DNA of 55,996 nt from Roseovarius aestuarii (lineage in GTDB: Bacteria; Pseudomonadota; Alphaproteobacteria; Rhodobacterales; Rhodobacteraceae): positions 1 to 55,996 of the forward strand of contig JAPWHL010000025.1 in NCBI GenBank assembly GCA_027214255.1. The letters run 5' to 3'. Below, piece after piece: positions 25,570 through 34,956 of this stretch. The notes below the pieces were generated by a model. The model saw nothing but the letters and a program-made list of their open reading frames with translations. It ran no database searches and was not told the DNA's origin. Position 1 is the stretch's first letter, and every line of letters begins with the position of its first letter. A program made the translations under genes and the position numbers.

Positions 25570-28495
25570 TCCCCAAGACAGCGCCCGCGTTTTTGGCCTC
25601 CCGCCCGGCGTCGATTTCCCGGCCGAACTGGTCCACGGATTGATTGACCGCATGGCCAACACGCCCCCCGAGGCGATGGCGCAAGTGCAACTGATCGTAA
25701 ACACACGCCGCATGGGGCGGCGTATCCACGCTCTGTTCGATCAAGGGCCTGCGCGGCTATTGCCGCGGATCAGCCTTGTCGCGGATCTGGGTACGTCGTG
25801 GCAGATGGCGCATTTGCCAGCGCCCGTATCCCCCCTGCGGCGGCGGCTGGAATTGATTCAACTGATCGCCCGGCTGCTGGACCAACAGCCCGATCTGGCG
25901 CCACGTGCCGCATTGTATGATCTGGCCGACAGTCTGGCATCCTTGATGGATGAAATGCAGGGCGAAGGCGTTGACCCTGACGTGATTGAGCGGCTGGATG
26001 TCAGCGATCAATCCGGACATTGGGAACGCATCCGTGCGTTTTTGAACATCGTACGCCCATTCGGTCTGGATGGGGATGCGCCGGGGCAAGAAGCCCGGCA
26101 AAGACGGGTGATCCTTGATACAATTGCCGCATGGCAGCGCAATCCGCCGACCCATCCGATTATATTGGCCGGATCAACCGGGTCGCGCGGATCAACACAT
26201 CTGCTGATGCAGGCCATTGCCCGTCTGCCACAAGGCGCGGTTGTCCTGCCGGGTTACGATTTCGATATGCCCCAAACCGTTTGGGACACTTTGGGCGACG
26301 CCATGCTGTCCGAAGATCACCCGCAATACCGTTTTCAGGCACTTCGACAGGCGCTGTCCCTGTCAGATGTGCCGCGCTGGACGGAGAAGTCACCGCCCAG
26401 TTCTGCGCGCGCGCGCGTCGTATCTTTGGCGCTTCGCCCCGCACCGATCACCGATCAATGGTTGGAGGAAGGCCCGAACCTTCAGGATATTGGTGCCGCC
26501 ATGTCGGGTGTTACCCTGTTAGAGGCCCCATCCCAGCGGCACGAGGCGTTGTGTATCGCCATGCGCCTGCGACAAGCCGCCGAAGAGGGGCAGACCGCCG
26601 CGCTGATTACCCCGGATCGAGGTCTGACCCGACAGGTCGCCGCCGCTCTAGATCGTTGGAACATCATTCCCGATGACAGTGCAGGCGTGCCCTTGCACCT
26701 GTCACCACCCGGCCGATTGTTGCGCCATGTCGCCGCGCTCAGCCAAGGGCGGCTGACGGCCGAGGCATTGTTAACGCTGCTGAAGCACCCGCTAACGCAT
26801 ACAGGTGACGCACGCGGCGAACATCTCAAGCTAACGCGCGATTTGGAACTTCATCTACGCCGCAACGGCCCCCCTTACCCGCAGGCCAATGACATCATCG
26901 GCTGGGCTACAACGCAAAAGAACACGTTAGCACCTGAATGGGCAGCTTGGATCGCAAAATGCCTAACGCATCAGGATTCGCCCGACGCCGCACCTCTGAC
27001 CAAACGCACCGCCGATCACATCGCCCTGAGTGAAGCCATCGCGCAGGGTTGCATCGGCGAAGGAGCAGGCACCTTATGGGACAAGGACGCCGGTCAAAAA
27101 GCGCGCAAGACGGTGGACACGTTGCTTGCCGAGGCACCACATGGCGGCGACATGACAGCAGGAGACTACGTCAACCTGTTCGGAGCGGTTTTGTCGCGCG
27201 AAGAAGTGCGTAGCGCCACAAATCCGCATTCAGGCATCCTAATCTGGGGCACATTGGAAGCGCGGGTAATGGGAGCCGACCTGCTGATTCTAGCAGGTCT
27301 GAATGAAGGCAGCTGGCCCGAACCTCCGCGCCCCGATCCCTGGCTGAATCGCGCATTGCGTTATCAAGCGGGCCTGCTTTTGCCCGAACGGCGCATCGGG
27401 CTGGCTGCCCATGATTTCCAACAAGCCGTTTTGGCACAAGAGGTCTGGATCACCCGAGCGATCCGCACGGATGAGGCTCAAACAGTCGTGTCACGCTGGG
27501 TTAACAGGCTACAGAACCTGCTCAACGGCCTTCCCCAGCAAGGCGGGAGAGACGCGTTGGCGGGCATGTGTGAGCGCGGTGAGACGTGGTTAGCCAAGGC
27601 TGCCGCGCTGGAGGACGCCCCCTCTATCGCACCGGCACCCCGCCCTGCGCCTTGTCCCCCCGTCGATCTGCGCCCAAACCGTCTGTCTGTGACCGAAATC
27701 AAACGTTTGATCCGTGATCCCTATGCAATCTATGCACGCCACGTACTGCGTGTGCGCCCGTTGGATCCCCTAATGTGCGCCCCTGACGCGTTGCTGCGTG
27801 GAATCGCCCTGCATGAGGTTCTGGAACGTTTCGTTCGCGACAGCATCAGCACACCCGAGCGCCTGACCCGCGACGCCCTTATGGATCTGGCACAAGAAGT
27901 TCTAACCCGCGACGTACCGTGGGCCGAAGCCCGCGCATTGTGGTTAGCCCGATTGGATCGCGTCGCCGACTGGTTCATTGAAACCGAACTGGCACGGCGC
28001 GCATTGGCCACGCCGACAGCGCTGGAAAAGAACGCACGTGGACAAGCCGAAATCGTTGATCTCGGCTTCATTCTAGTGGCCGAAGCCGACCGTATCGACA
28101 TTGACGCCAATGGAGATTTGTACATTTACGACTACAAGACTGGGACGCCGCCATCCAAGAAAGAACAGATGTTCTTTGACAAACAATTGTTGCTGGAAGC
28201 CGCAATTGCCGAGCGCGCGGGTTTTGGCAGGTTAAGCCCTGCATCAGTCGCGCGCGCGGTCTATATCGGTCTTGGGTCAACCCCCGCCGAAATCCCGGCA
28301 CCCTTGGACGATGAGCCGCCCGAAAAAGTCTGGGCCGAGCTGCGCGAACTGGTCCTGTCTTGGCAAGAACCCGGGCGCGGATATGTATCGCGCCGAGCGA
28401 TGAAACAAGTCACTGATGCTGGCGATTATGACCAATTGGCGCGGTTCGGTGAATGGGACATTACCGACGATCCAGTAGTAATCGAGGTGCCCTAA
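25562..28495 (+). CDS. addB: Double-strand break repair protein AddB (alphaproteobacterial type)
   Basis: The 977-residue protein is the smaller-helicase/nuclease partner of AddA in end resection before RecA loading. The ATG at 25562 overlaps the previous stop by 8 bases. The N-terminal helicase-like half contains ILAGSTGSRGSTHLLMQAI in place of a full Walker A, as expected for the inactive helicase of AddB. LILAGLNEGSWPEPPRPDPWLN is a strong family signature. The C-terminal nuclease domain has YIYDYKTGTPPSKKEQ with the catalytic D and K of the PD-(D/E)XK fold. addA follows through a TAATG junction. Confidence 0.94.
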   Translation: MFDPQDSARVFGLPPGVDFPAELVHGLIDRMANTPPEAMAQVQLIVNTRRMGRRIHALFDQGPARLLPRISLVADLGTSWQMAHLPAPVSPLRRRLELIQLIARLLDQQPDLAPRAALYDLADSLASLMDEMQGEGVDPDVIERLDVSDQSGHWERIRAFLNIVRPFGLDGDAPGQEARQRRVILDTIAAWQRNPPTHPIILAGSTGSRGSTHLLMQAIARLPQGAVVLPGYDFDMPQTVWDTLGDAMLSEDHPQYRFQALRQALSLSDVPRWTEKSPPSSARARVVSLALRPAPITDQWLEEGPNLQDIGAAMSGVTLLEAPSQRHEALCIAMRLRQAAEEGQTAALITPDRGLTRQVAAALDRWNIIPDDSAGVPLHLSPPGRLLRHVAALSQGRLTAEALLTLLKHPLTHTGDARGEHLKLTRDLELHLRRNGPPYPQANDIIGWATTQKNTLAPEWAAWIAKCLTHQDSPDAAPLTKRTADHIALSEAIAQGCIGEGAGTLWDKDAGQKARKTVDTLLAEAPHGGDMTAGDYVNLFGAVLSREEVRSATNPHSGILIWGTLEARVMGADLLILAGLNEGSWPEPPRPDPWLNRALRYQAGLLLPERRIGLAAHDFQQAVLAQEVWITRAIRTDEAQTVVSRWVNRLQNLLNGLPQQGGRDALAGMCERGETWLAKAAALEDAPSIAPAPRPAPCPPVDLRPNRLSVTEIKRLIRDPYAIYARHVLRVRPLDPLMCAPDALLRGIALHEVLERFVRDSISTPERLTRDALMDLAQEVLTRDVPWAEARALWLARLDRVADWFIETELARRALATPTALEKNARGQAEIVDLGFILVAEADRIDIDANGDLYIYDYKTGTPPSKKEQMFFDKQLLLEAAIAERAGFGRLSPASVARAVYIGLGSTPAEIPAPLDDEPPEKVWAELRELVLSWQEPGRGYVSRRAMKQVTDAGDYDQLARFGEWDITDDPVVIEVP

Positions 28496-31400
28496 TGACC
28501 CATGATACCGCCACATTGCGTCAAATGGCTGCCGCGCGGCCAGATGCCTCGACATGGTTGGGCGCCAATGCCGGATCCGGCAAAACCAAGGTGCTGACCG
28601 ACAGGGTTGCGCGCCTGTTGCTAGACGGCGTTGACCCGCAAAATATTCTCTGCCTGACGTACACAAAAGCCGCTGCAAGCGAGATGCAAAACCGTCTGTT
28701 TGCACGACTGGGCGGCTGGGCCATGCTCGGCGATGAGAAATTGGGCAGTGCACTGAACGATCTGGGTATGAACGGTCCGATGACCGATGTTGGCCTGCGC
28801 GACGCCCGCCGTCTGTTTGCCCGCGCGATTGAGGCTCCGGGGGGGCTGAAAATCCAGACGATCCACTCGTTCTGCGCCTCGCTGTTGCGGCGTTTTCCAT
28901 TAGAGGCCGGGGTCAGCCCGCAGTTTGTCGAAATGGAGGACCGCACCGCGACCTTGCTGCGCGCCGAAATCGTTGAGGAGATCGCCGCGGGGCCCGACGC
29001 AGACGTTTTCTATGCCTTGGCCAGACACCATTCCGGCCAAGCACTGGACGATCTGACGCGTGAACTGGTCAGCAAGGCCCCCTTATTTGAGCGGCCCTGG
29101 ACCGAAGCCGGATTGGCCAACGCGCTGGGTTTACGCCCGGGTGTGACACGCCAAAGCATCACTGAGGAGGTGTTCATCGGCGGTGAAACCGAGCTATTGG
29201 GCCGTTTGGTTACTGAACTATCCGCAGGTGGGTCGTCCGATGTTAAAGCGGCCGACAAACTGCGCCGCATTTCGGCCCTCGGGTATCACAGCCTGCCATT
29301 ACTAGAGGATGCGTTCCTAACCAAGGGCGGCAAGGCCCCCTTTACCGTCAAGGCGCATCCCCCCACAAAGGCCGTGCGCGGCGCATTAGGCAGCACTATG
29401 GATTTAATCGACGCATGGCAACACCGCGTTCAAGATGCACGCCCCAAGCGCATCGCATTTGAAGCATTGCAAGTGAGCCTCGCCTTGCAGAACTTTGCCC
29501 AAGTGTTTCTGCCCGCCTACGCCAAGGCCAAGCAATTGCGCGGATGGCTGGATTTTGACGACCTGATCCTGCGCGCCCGCGCCCTGTTGACCCGATCGGA
29601 CGTTGCGGCATGGGTCCTGTTTCGTCTGGATGGAGGAATTGACCACATTCTGGTGGACGAGGCGCAGGATACCAGCCCGGTTCAATGGCAGGTTATCGAC
29701 CGGCTGGCGCAGGAATTTACCAGCGGTCAAGGCGCGCGGCCCAACGTTCGACGCACTATCTTTGTTGTTGGCGACAAAAAACAGTCGATCTATTCGTTTC
29801 AGGGCGCGGACCCGCGGGCATTTGACCGAATGCAACAGGATTTCGCAGAACGTCTAAAGGTCACGCAAACGCCCCTTCAAACCCAAAAACTGGAACACTC
29901 ATTCCGGTCTTCGCCGGCAGTTCTACAGGTTGTTGATGCCACGTTTTCAGGGCGCGAATCATCGGGCTTTGCGCAAGATCAGAGCCACATTTCGTTCTGG
30001 CCTGACCTCCCCGGCCGCGTTGATCTATGGCCCATCGCCCCCGCGCCAGACAAGATAGAAGATTCACCGTGGCATATGCCTGTCGACATCAAAGCACCCA
30101 GTGATCCGGCGGTGGTTTTGGCCCATAATGTCGCGCGTGAAATCAAACGAATGATTGAGGCCAAACAGCCGATCCCGGACCGGGACAAGATGAGGCCCTT
30201 ACGGCCCGGCGATATCCTGATCCTTGTTCAGCGGCGCTCTGATCTGTTTCACGAGATGATCCGCGCCTGCAAAGCCATGGATTTGCCGATTGCCGGGGCT
30301 GACCGATTGAAGGTTGCCGGCGAATTGGCCGTGCGTGATCTGGCCGCTCTGTTGTCCTTTCTGGCCACGCCCGAGGACGATCTGTCACTGGCCACGGCCT
30401 TGCGTTCACCGCTGTTTGGTTGGGACGAAGCCCAGTTGTTTGCGTTGGCACAACCGCGCGGCAAAGCCTTCCTGTGGGAAGTCCTGAGGGATCGTGTCAA
30501 TGAGTTCCCCGATACGCTTCACATGCTGAATGATCTGTTAAAACAGGCCGATTACCTGCGACCATATGACCTGATTGAACGGATTTTGACTCGCCACGAT
30601 GGGCGCCGAAAACTGCTGGGCAGATTGGGTCCCGAGGCCGAAGATGGAATCGATGCGCTGCTCAGTCAGGCCTTGGCATACGAACAGCGGGCCGTGGACA
30701 GTCTAACGGGGTTTCTGGTGTGGCTGGAGACCGATGATCTGACGATCAAGCGCCAGATGGACAACGCAGGTGATCGGATTCGGGTAATGACGGTGCACGG
30801 CTCTAAAGGGTTGGAGGCGCCCATGGTGATCCTACCCGATACTGGCCAGCGCGAGATCAAGATCAACGATCAAATCCTTGAGGTCAACGGGTTGCCGCTG
30901 TGGCGCGTGCGCGCCGATATGTTGCCACCCCCCCTATTGGCCACTCTGGACGATATGAAAGCTGCCCAAGAAGCCGAGCGTGATCGCCTGCTTTATGTCG
31001 CCATGACCCGCGCCGAAACATGGCTGATCGTGGCGGCAGCCAAAGAACCCAGCGATACCGCCGACAGCTGGTACCAAAAAATCGCGAATGGTATGAGCAT
31101 CGTCGGCGCACGACCTCACCGGTTTGAAATAGGCGATGGGCAACGCGTTGAACACGGCGTCTGGGCAGAATTAGACTCTGATTCAACGAAAACGGCACCG
31201 ACGCCCGCCGTCCAGTTGCCTGCGTTTTTCTCTCAAACCGCTGCACCCTCTGTTGATACGCACAAGGCGCACAAGCCTTCCGAGCTTGGCGGTGCCAAGG
31301 CCCTGCCCTCGGAGATGGGGCAGGATGAAGAAACTGCCAAGGCACGCGGAACGCATCTGCACCTCCTGTTGGAGGTTCTGCCCGGCGTTGAACCAGCACA

Positions 31401-31845
31401 GTGGCCAGATCTGTCACAGCGTATTCTGACAAGTGGCCCCGATGCAGTCAGCACCGATGACGTTCCGGCCCTTTTGGCCGAAGCTCAGGCGGTACTGTCA
31501 GATACTAGGCTGTCAGCGCTGTTTGCCCCAGGCACGCTGGCCGAGGTACCCATAACCGCCGATTTGCCCGGTCTGGGGCGGATGCACGGCGTAGTCGACC
31601 GGTTGATTATCACGGAGACAACTGTACAGGTTGTAGACTTCAAGACCAACGTTGCGGTGCCCACCTCGGCCAAAGCGTGCCCCGAAGGCCTGTTACGGCA
31701 AATGGGAGCTTACGCCGCTGCCCTGACGCAAATCTATCCAACCCACCAGATCGAAACAGCAATCTTGTGGACGCGGACCGCCACGCTGATGGTCCTGCCT
31801 GCTGACTTGGTTGGTGACGCACTGTCACGCGCGTCGATACCTTGA
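28495..31845 (+). CDS. addA: Double-strand break repair helicase-nuclease AddA
   Basis: The 1116-residue UvrD-family helicase carries Walker A GANAGSGKTKVLTDRVARLL (residues about 23-42), LTYTKAAASEM (motif Ia), ILVDEAQDTSPVQW (motif II), VVGDKKQSIYSFQGA (motif III), RVMTVHGSKGLEAPMV (motif V) and LLYVAMTRAETW (motif VI). The C-terminal nuclease domain has VVDFKTN. It unwinds and degrades DNA ends as the AddAB heterodimer. The start ATG shares an A with the addB stop (TAATG), which implies coupled translation. A candidate trxA promoter overlaps its stop codon. Confidence 0.96.
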   Translation: MTHDTATLRQMAAARPDASTWLGANAGSGKTKVLTDRVARLLLDGVDPQNILCLTYTKAAASEMQNRLFARLGGWAMLGDEKLGSALNDLGMNGPMTDVGLRDARRLFARAIEAPGGLKIQTIHSFCASLLRRFPLEAGVSPQFVEMEDRTATLLRAEIVEEIAAGPDADVFYALARHHSGQALDDLTRELVSKAPLFERPWTEAGLANALGLRPGVTRQSITEEVFIGGETELLGRLVTELSAGGSSDVKAADKLRRISALGYHSLPLLEDAFLTKGGKAPFTVKAHPPTKAVRGALGSTMDLIDAWQHRVQDARPKRIAFEALQVSLALQNFAQVFLPAYAKAKQLRGWLDFDDLILRARALLTRSDVAAWVLFRLDGGIDHILVDEAQDTSPVQWQVIDRLAQEFTSGQGARPNVRRTIFVVGDKKQSIYSFQGADPRAFDRMQQDFAERLKVTQTPLQTQKLEHSFRSSPAVLQVVDATFSGRESSGFAQDQSHISFWPDLPGRVDLWPIAPAPDKIEDSPWHMPVDIKAPSDPAVVLAHNVAREIKRMIEAKQPIPDRDKMRPLRPGDILILVQRRSDLFHEMIRACKAMDLPIAGADRLKVAGELAVRDLAALLSFLATPEDDLSLATALRSPLFGWDEAQLFALAQPRGKAFLWEVLRDRVNEFPDTLHMLNDLLKQADYLRPYDLIERILTRHDGRRKLLGRLGPEAEDGIDALLSQALAYEQRAVDSLTGFLVWLETDDLTIKRQMDNAGDRIRVMTVHGSKGLEAPMVILPDTGQREIKINDQILEVNGLPLWRVRADMLPPPLLATLDDMKAAQEAERDRLLYVAMTRAETWLIVAAAKEPSDTADSWYQKIANGMSIVGARPHRFEIGDGQRVEHGVWAELDSDSTKTAPTPAVQLPAFFSQTAAPSVDTHKAHKPSELGGAKALPSEMGQDEETAKARGTHLHLLLEVLPGVEPAQWPDLSQRILTSGPDAVSTDDVPALLAEAQAVLSDTRLSALFAPGTLAEVPITADLPGLGRMHGVVDRLIITETTVQVVDFKTNVAVPTSAKACPEGLLRQMGAYAAALTQIYPTHQIETAILWTRTATLMVLPADLVGDALSRASIP

Positions 31846-31870
31846 CCTTCGTCACCGTGCTACCTAGGTT
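31842..31870 (+). promoter_or_regulatory. Candidate sigma-70 promoter for trxA
   Basis: TTGACC at 31842-31847 and TAGGTT at 31865-31870 are spaced by 17 bases and end 38 bases before the trxA start. The -10 match is modest. Confidence 0.35.
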
Positions 31871-31908
31871 CCCCCCTGAAACCGTATACCCCCCAGAGGA
31901 GCAAAACC

Positions 31909-32229
31909 ATGGCCACAGTCGCTGTCACTGATGACTCGTTCGACGCCGAAGTAAAGAATTCCGATATCCCCGTTGTGGTGGATTTCTGGGCCGAATGGTG
32001 CGGCCCTTGCAAACAGATCGGCCCCGCATTGGAAGAACTGTCCAGCGAGCTGGACGGTAAAGTCAAAGTTGTAAAAGTCGATATCGACAGCAATCAGACC
32101 ATGGCAGCCAATCTGGGTGTGCGTGGTATCCCGGCACTGTTTATCTTCAAAAACGGCGAAGTCGTCTCGAACATGTCCGGTGCCAAGCCGAAAGCGGCGC
32201 TGCAAAAATGGATCGAAGAGTCCATCTGA
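31909..32229 (+). CDS. trxA: Thioredoxin
   Basis: The 106-residue protein is a complete thioredoxin with the [10 protein letters not shown] active site (Cys at about residues 31 and 34), the cis-proline segment [15 protein letters not shown], and a C-terminal amphipathic helix. It is the general cytosolic dithiol reductant, kept reduced by thioredoxin reductase. It is a single-gene unit closed by the terminator at 32253-32279. msrA at 42874 is periplasmic and not a direct cytosolic client. Confidence 0.97.
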   Translation: MATVAVTDDSFDAEVKNSDIPVVVDFWAEWCGPCKQIGPALEELSSELDGKVKVVKVDIDSNQTMAANLGVRGIPALFIFKNGEVVSNMSGAKPKAALQKWIEESI

Positions 32230-32252
32230 TCTTTGTCAGATTACGATTGTAG

Positions 32253-32279
32253 AGGGCGCTCGCAGGAGCGCCCTTTTTT
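32253..32279 (+). terminator. Rho-independent terminator of trxA
   Basis: A perfect nine-base-pair stem AGGGCGCTC / GAGCGCCCT with a GCAG loop is followed by six T, starting 23 bases after the trxA stop. Confidence 0.93.
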
Positions 32280-32297
32280 ACGTTCATTGCCGCAAAA

Positions 32298-32328
32298 CTT
32301 GCAGTCTGGTGACGTGGCTTCCATATAG
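32298..32328 (+). promoter_or_regulatory. RpoH (sigma-32)-like heat-shock promoter of hslV
   Basis: CTTG at 32298-32301 and CCATATAG at 32321-32328 are separated by 19 bases, the spacing between the CTTGAAA and CCCCATNT cores of sigma-32 promoters. The predicted start is about 15-20 bases before the hslV start codon. A GGAG site follows at 32343-32346. Confidence 0.55.
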
Positions 32329-32353
32329 TTCCCAAACAGACAGGAGCGATCAC

Positions 32354-32917
32354 ATGGCAGATGACACTTTCCCCGGATGGCACGGCACGACGATCATCGG
32401 CGTACGCAAAGGCGGCGAAGTGGTGATTGCTGGCGATGGTCAGGTCAGTCTGGGCCAAACCGTGATCAAAGGCACTGCACGCAAAGTACGCCGCCTTAGC
32501 CCCGGAGGATTTGACGTGGTTGCGGGCTTTGCCGGGTCAACCGCCGATGCATTTACCCTGCTGGAACGTCTGGAAGCCAAGTTAGAGGCGACACCCGGTC
32601 AGCTGCAACGCGCCAGCGTCGAGCTGGCAAAAGACTGGCGCACGGACAAATACCTGCAAAAACTGGAAGCCATGCTGATTGTGACCGACGGCAACGACCT
32701 GTTGGTGATCACCGGCGCGGGAGATGTTCTGGAACCTGAACATGATGTGGCTGCCATCGGATCAGGCGGCAACTATGCGTTGGCCGCCGCGCGTGGCATG
32801 ATGGACAGTGACCGCAACGCCGAAACCATTGCGCGCGATGCCATGGCGATTGCTGCCGACATTTGCGTCTATACGAATGGCCGCCTGACCGTGGAACAGA
32901 TCGCGTCGACATCCTAA
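32354..32917 (+). CDS. hslV: ATP-dependent protease peptidase subunit HslV
   Basis: The 187-residue threonine peptidase forms the two-ring proteolytic core of the HslVU complex. The catalytic threonine is Thr12 in [10 protein letters not shown], preceded by an 11-residue propeptide (residues 1-11) rather than the single initiator Met of E. coli Hsl[31 protein letters not shown] and [17 protein letters not shown] are family blocks. Its ATPase hslU is 2 kb away on the other strand, so the two are not one operon. The RpoH-like promoter at 32298 suggests independent heat induction. Confidence 0.96.
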   Translation: MADDTFPGWHGTTIIGVRKGGEVVIAGDGQVSLGQTVIKGTARKVRRLSPGGFDVVAGFAGSTADAFTLLERLEAKLEATPGQLQRASVELAKDWRTDKYLQKLEAMLIVTDGNDLLVITGAGDVLEPEHDVAAIGSGGNYALAAARGMMDSDRNAETIARDAMAIAADICVYTNGRLTVEQIASTS

Positions 32918-33099
32918 AGGGTGGCGCAGGACGCGGATAGCAGTTGTTTCCGCCATCCCCCAATGGTGACCCGTGATTTTCAAGCGGTATCGTGACTGAT
33001 TTTGATCGCGTTCCCTCGCGATTTCAACACTGATCCGGCCCCTTTGCAATCCGCGATCCTCGGCGCATAATCCACCCGCAACAGTCTAAGGGGCATTAG

Positions 33100-34305
33100 A
33101 TGTCATCGGTCAAAGATCAGTACGAGGCCTATCCCTATCCCGCTCGCGATCCAGCGGACGAGGCCAAGCGCCTGATCACCGGCTCTCCGTCAAACCCACT
33201 AGAAATCGACCACTTTCTGTTTGGTGGGCAACGTGACTGGTCCAAACCGCTCCGTGTTCTCGTGGCGGGGGGCGGAACAGGTGACGGACTAATCCAACTG
33301 GCGCAAATGCTGGCCCAGTTGGGAAAACCTGCGCAGATTACCTATCTGGACCTGTCCACCGCCTCGCGCAGACTGGCCGAGGCTCGGGCAATGGCCCGTG
33401 GCCTGAAGGATATCCGCTTTGTCACGGGTTCCCTTATGGATGCGGCTGATCTGGGGCAGTTCGATTACATCGACTGCTGTGGCGTGCTGCACCATCTGCC
33501 TGATCCCCATGCGGGGTTTGCCGCCTTGCGCGCGGCGCTTGCCCCCGCGGACGAGGGCGGTGGCGGCCTTGGTTTCATGGTCTATGCACCCTATGGGCGC
33601 GCCGGTGTCTATCCGCTTCAAGCCGCATTTGGCGCCCTGTTTGAAGGGCAAAAACCAACGGATCGGTTGAAGGCTGCGCAAACCTTGGTGGCCAATCTGC
33701 CTGCGGGCCATCCGTTTGCGAGCAACCCTAATTTGGGCGATCACAAAGACAGCGATGCCGGGTTCTATGACCTTTTACTGCACAGTCAGGATCGGGCATT
33801 TGACGTGGCCGAGTTGCTGAACGTGTTGCAAACCAGCGGTTGGAACCTCAGCGGATTCACCATGCCCGCGCTGTATGACTTGTCCCGCATCGCCCCGGTG
33901 CCAGACCATCTAAGCACCGCGCAACAGTGGGCTGTCGCCGAACAATTGCGCGGAACAATCAAGACCCATGTCGCCTATGCCGTTCCAGGGGACGCCCTCC
34001 ACGCGCGCGCATCGGGCAAGGACCGCCGCCAGATCCCGCATCTAAAAGGCGTTGAACCTCGTGCACTGGCACAGGTGATCGCACAGGGAAAGGCGCCCAA
34101 GCTAAACTTTGCAGGCATTGACGCGACTCTGGACCTGCCAAAATCCGCCGCACCTGTGATTGCCGCGATTGATGGCCGGCGTGACCTGACCCAGATCGCC
34201 AGCGCAGCACGGTTGGACCCTATCCAAATGGGCGCGCTATGGCCCAAGATCGAACGCGAACTGGCGGACTGGGGTCTTTTGCTGTTCTCGCGCATTTTGC
34301 GCTGA
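33100..34305 (+). CDS. Class I SAM-dependent methyltransferase with C-terminal extension
   Basis: The 401-residue protein has a Rossmann methyltransferase domain. VLVAGGGTGDGLIQLAQML is motif I (SAM binding), ITYLDLSTASRRLAEARAMA is motif II and FDYIDCCGVLHHLPDPHAGFAALRAAL is the motif IV/V region. The opening KDQYEAYPYP is typical of a subgroup of putative methyltransferases. Residues about 290-401 form a separate C-terminal region with DGRRDLTQIASAARLDPIQMGALWPKIERELADWGLL, which looks like a winged-helix or PqqD-like fold. The substrate is unknown. It is followed after 4 bases by the YedK-like gene, so the two are probably co-transcribed. Confidence 0.85.
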   Translation: MSSVKDQYEAYPYPARDPADEAKRLITGSPSNPLEIDHFLFGGQRDWSKPLRVLVAGGGTGDGLIQLAQMLAQLGKPAQITYLDLSTASRRLAEARAMARGLKDIRFVTGSLMDAADLGQFDYIDCCGVLHHLPDPHAGFAALRAALAPADEGGGGLGFMVYAPYGRAGVYPLQAAFGALFEGQKPTDRLKAAQTLVANLPAGHPFASNPNLGDHKDSDAGFYDLLLHSQDRAFDVAELLNVLQTSGWNLSGFTMPALYDLSRIAPVPDHLSTAQQWAVAEQLRGTIKTHVAYAVPGDALHARASGKDRRQIPHLKGVEPRALAQVIAQGKAPKLNFAGIDATLDLPKSAAPVIAAIDGRRDLTQIASAARLDPIQMGALWPKIERELADWGLLLFSRILR

Positions 34306-34309
34306 CGTC

Positions 34310-34921
34310 ATGTGCGGGCGGTTCGCCATAACCTTACCCACAGATGCCATGTCGCAACTGTTCGCCGCCCGTCCAGCAAATGATCTACCACAAGTGCCTA
34401 ACCTGAACGTCTGCCCCACAACGCAGATTCACACCGTAACGTCAGACGGACCCCAGCGCCACCTGCGCGCAATGCGATGGGGGTTTGTGCCCCATTGGTA
34501 CAAGACGCTGAACGACGGCCCGCTGCTGATCAACGCCCGCGCTGAAACGATTGCCACAAAACCGGCATTTGCAAAGGCATGTCGCACCCGTCGCTGTCTG
34601 ATTCCGGCCAGCGCCTTTTATGAATGGACTAATGGCGAGGGGCATAAGCAACCGTGGCGCATCGCGGCACATGACAACGCGATGCTCGCCTTGGCCGGTG
34701 TCTGGCAAGAATGGTCGGGGCCTGATGGCCTGATGCGAACCTGCGCAATTGTCACCACATCTGCCAATGATGCGTTGTCGACATTACACCACCGCATGCC
34801 CGTGATCGTGCCGCCTAATGATTGGCCTTTATGGCTGGGCGAGGCAGGCCACGGCGCCGCCCGCCTGATGCGTCCGGCCCCCGAGGACGCACTAAACTTT
34901 GAAATGGTCGAGCCGTTCTAG
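34310..34921 (+). CDS. SOS response-associated peptidase (YedK/HMCES family)
   Basis: The 203-residue protein begins MCGRFA, exposing Cys2, which forms a thiazolidine crosslink with abasic sites in single-stranded DNA. NARAET, CLIPASAFYEW and LHHRMPVIV hold the remaining conserved active-site residues (Asn, Glu, His). The family shields abasic sites during replication. The gene lies 4 bases after the methyltransferase gene and converges on hslU with a 35-base gap. Confidence 0.95.
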   Translation: MCGRFAITLPTDAMSQLFAARPANDLPQVPNLNVCPTTQIHTVTSDGPQRHLRAMRWGFVPHWYKTLNDGPLLINARAETIATKPAFAKACRTRRCLIPASAFYEWTNGEGHKQPWRIAAHDNAMLALAGVWQEWSGPDGLMRTCAIVTTSANDALSTLHHRMPVIVPPNDWPLWLGEAGHGAARLMRPAPEDALNFEMVEPF

Positions 34922-34956
34922 CATGTGCTTGCCAATCGGTCCGCCGAGGTAACAGG

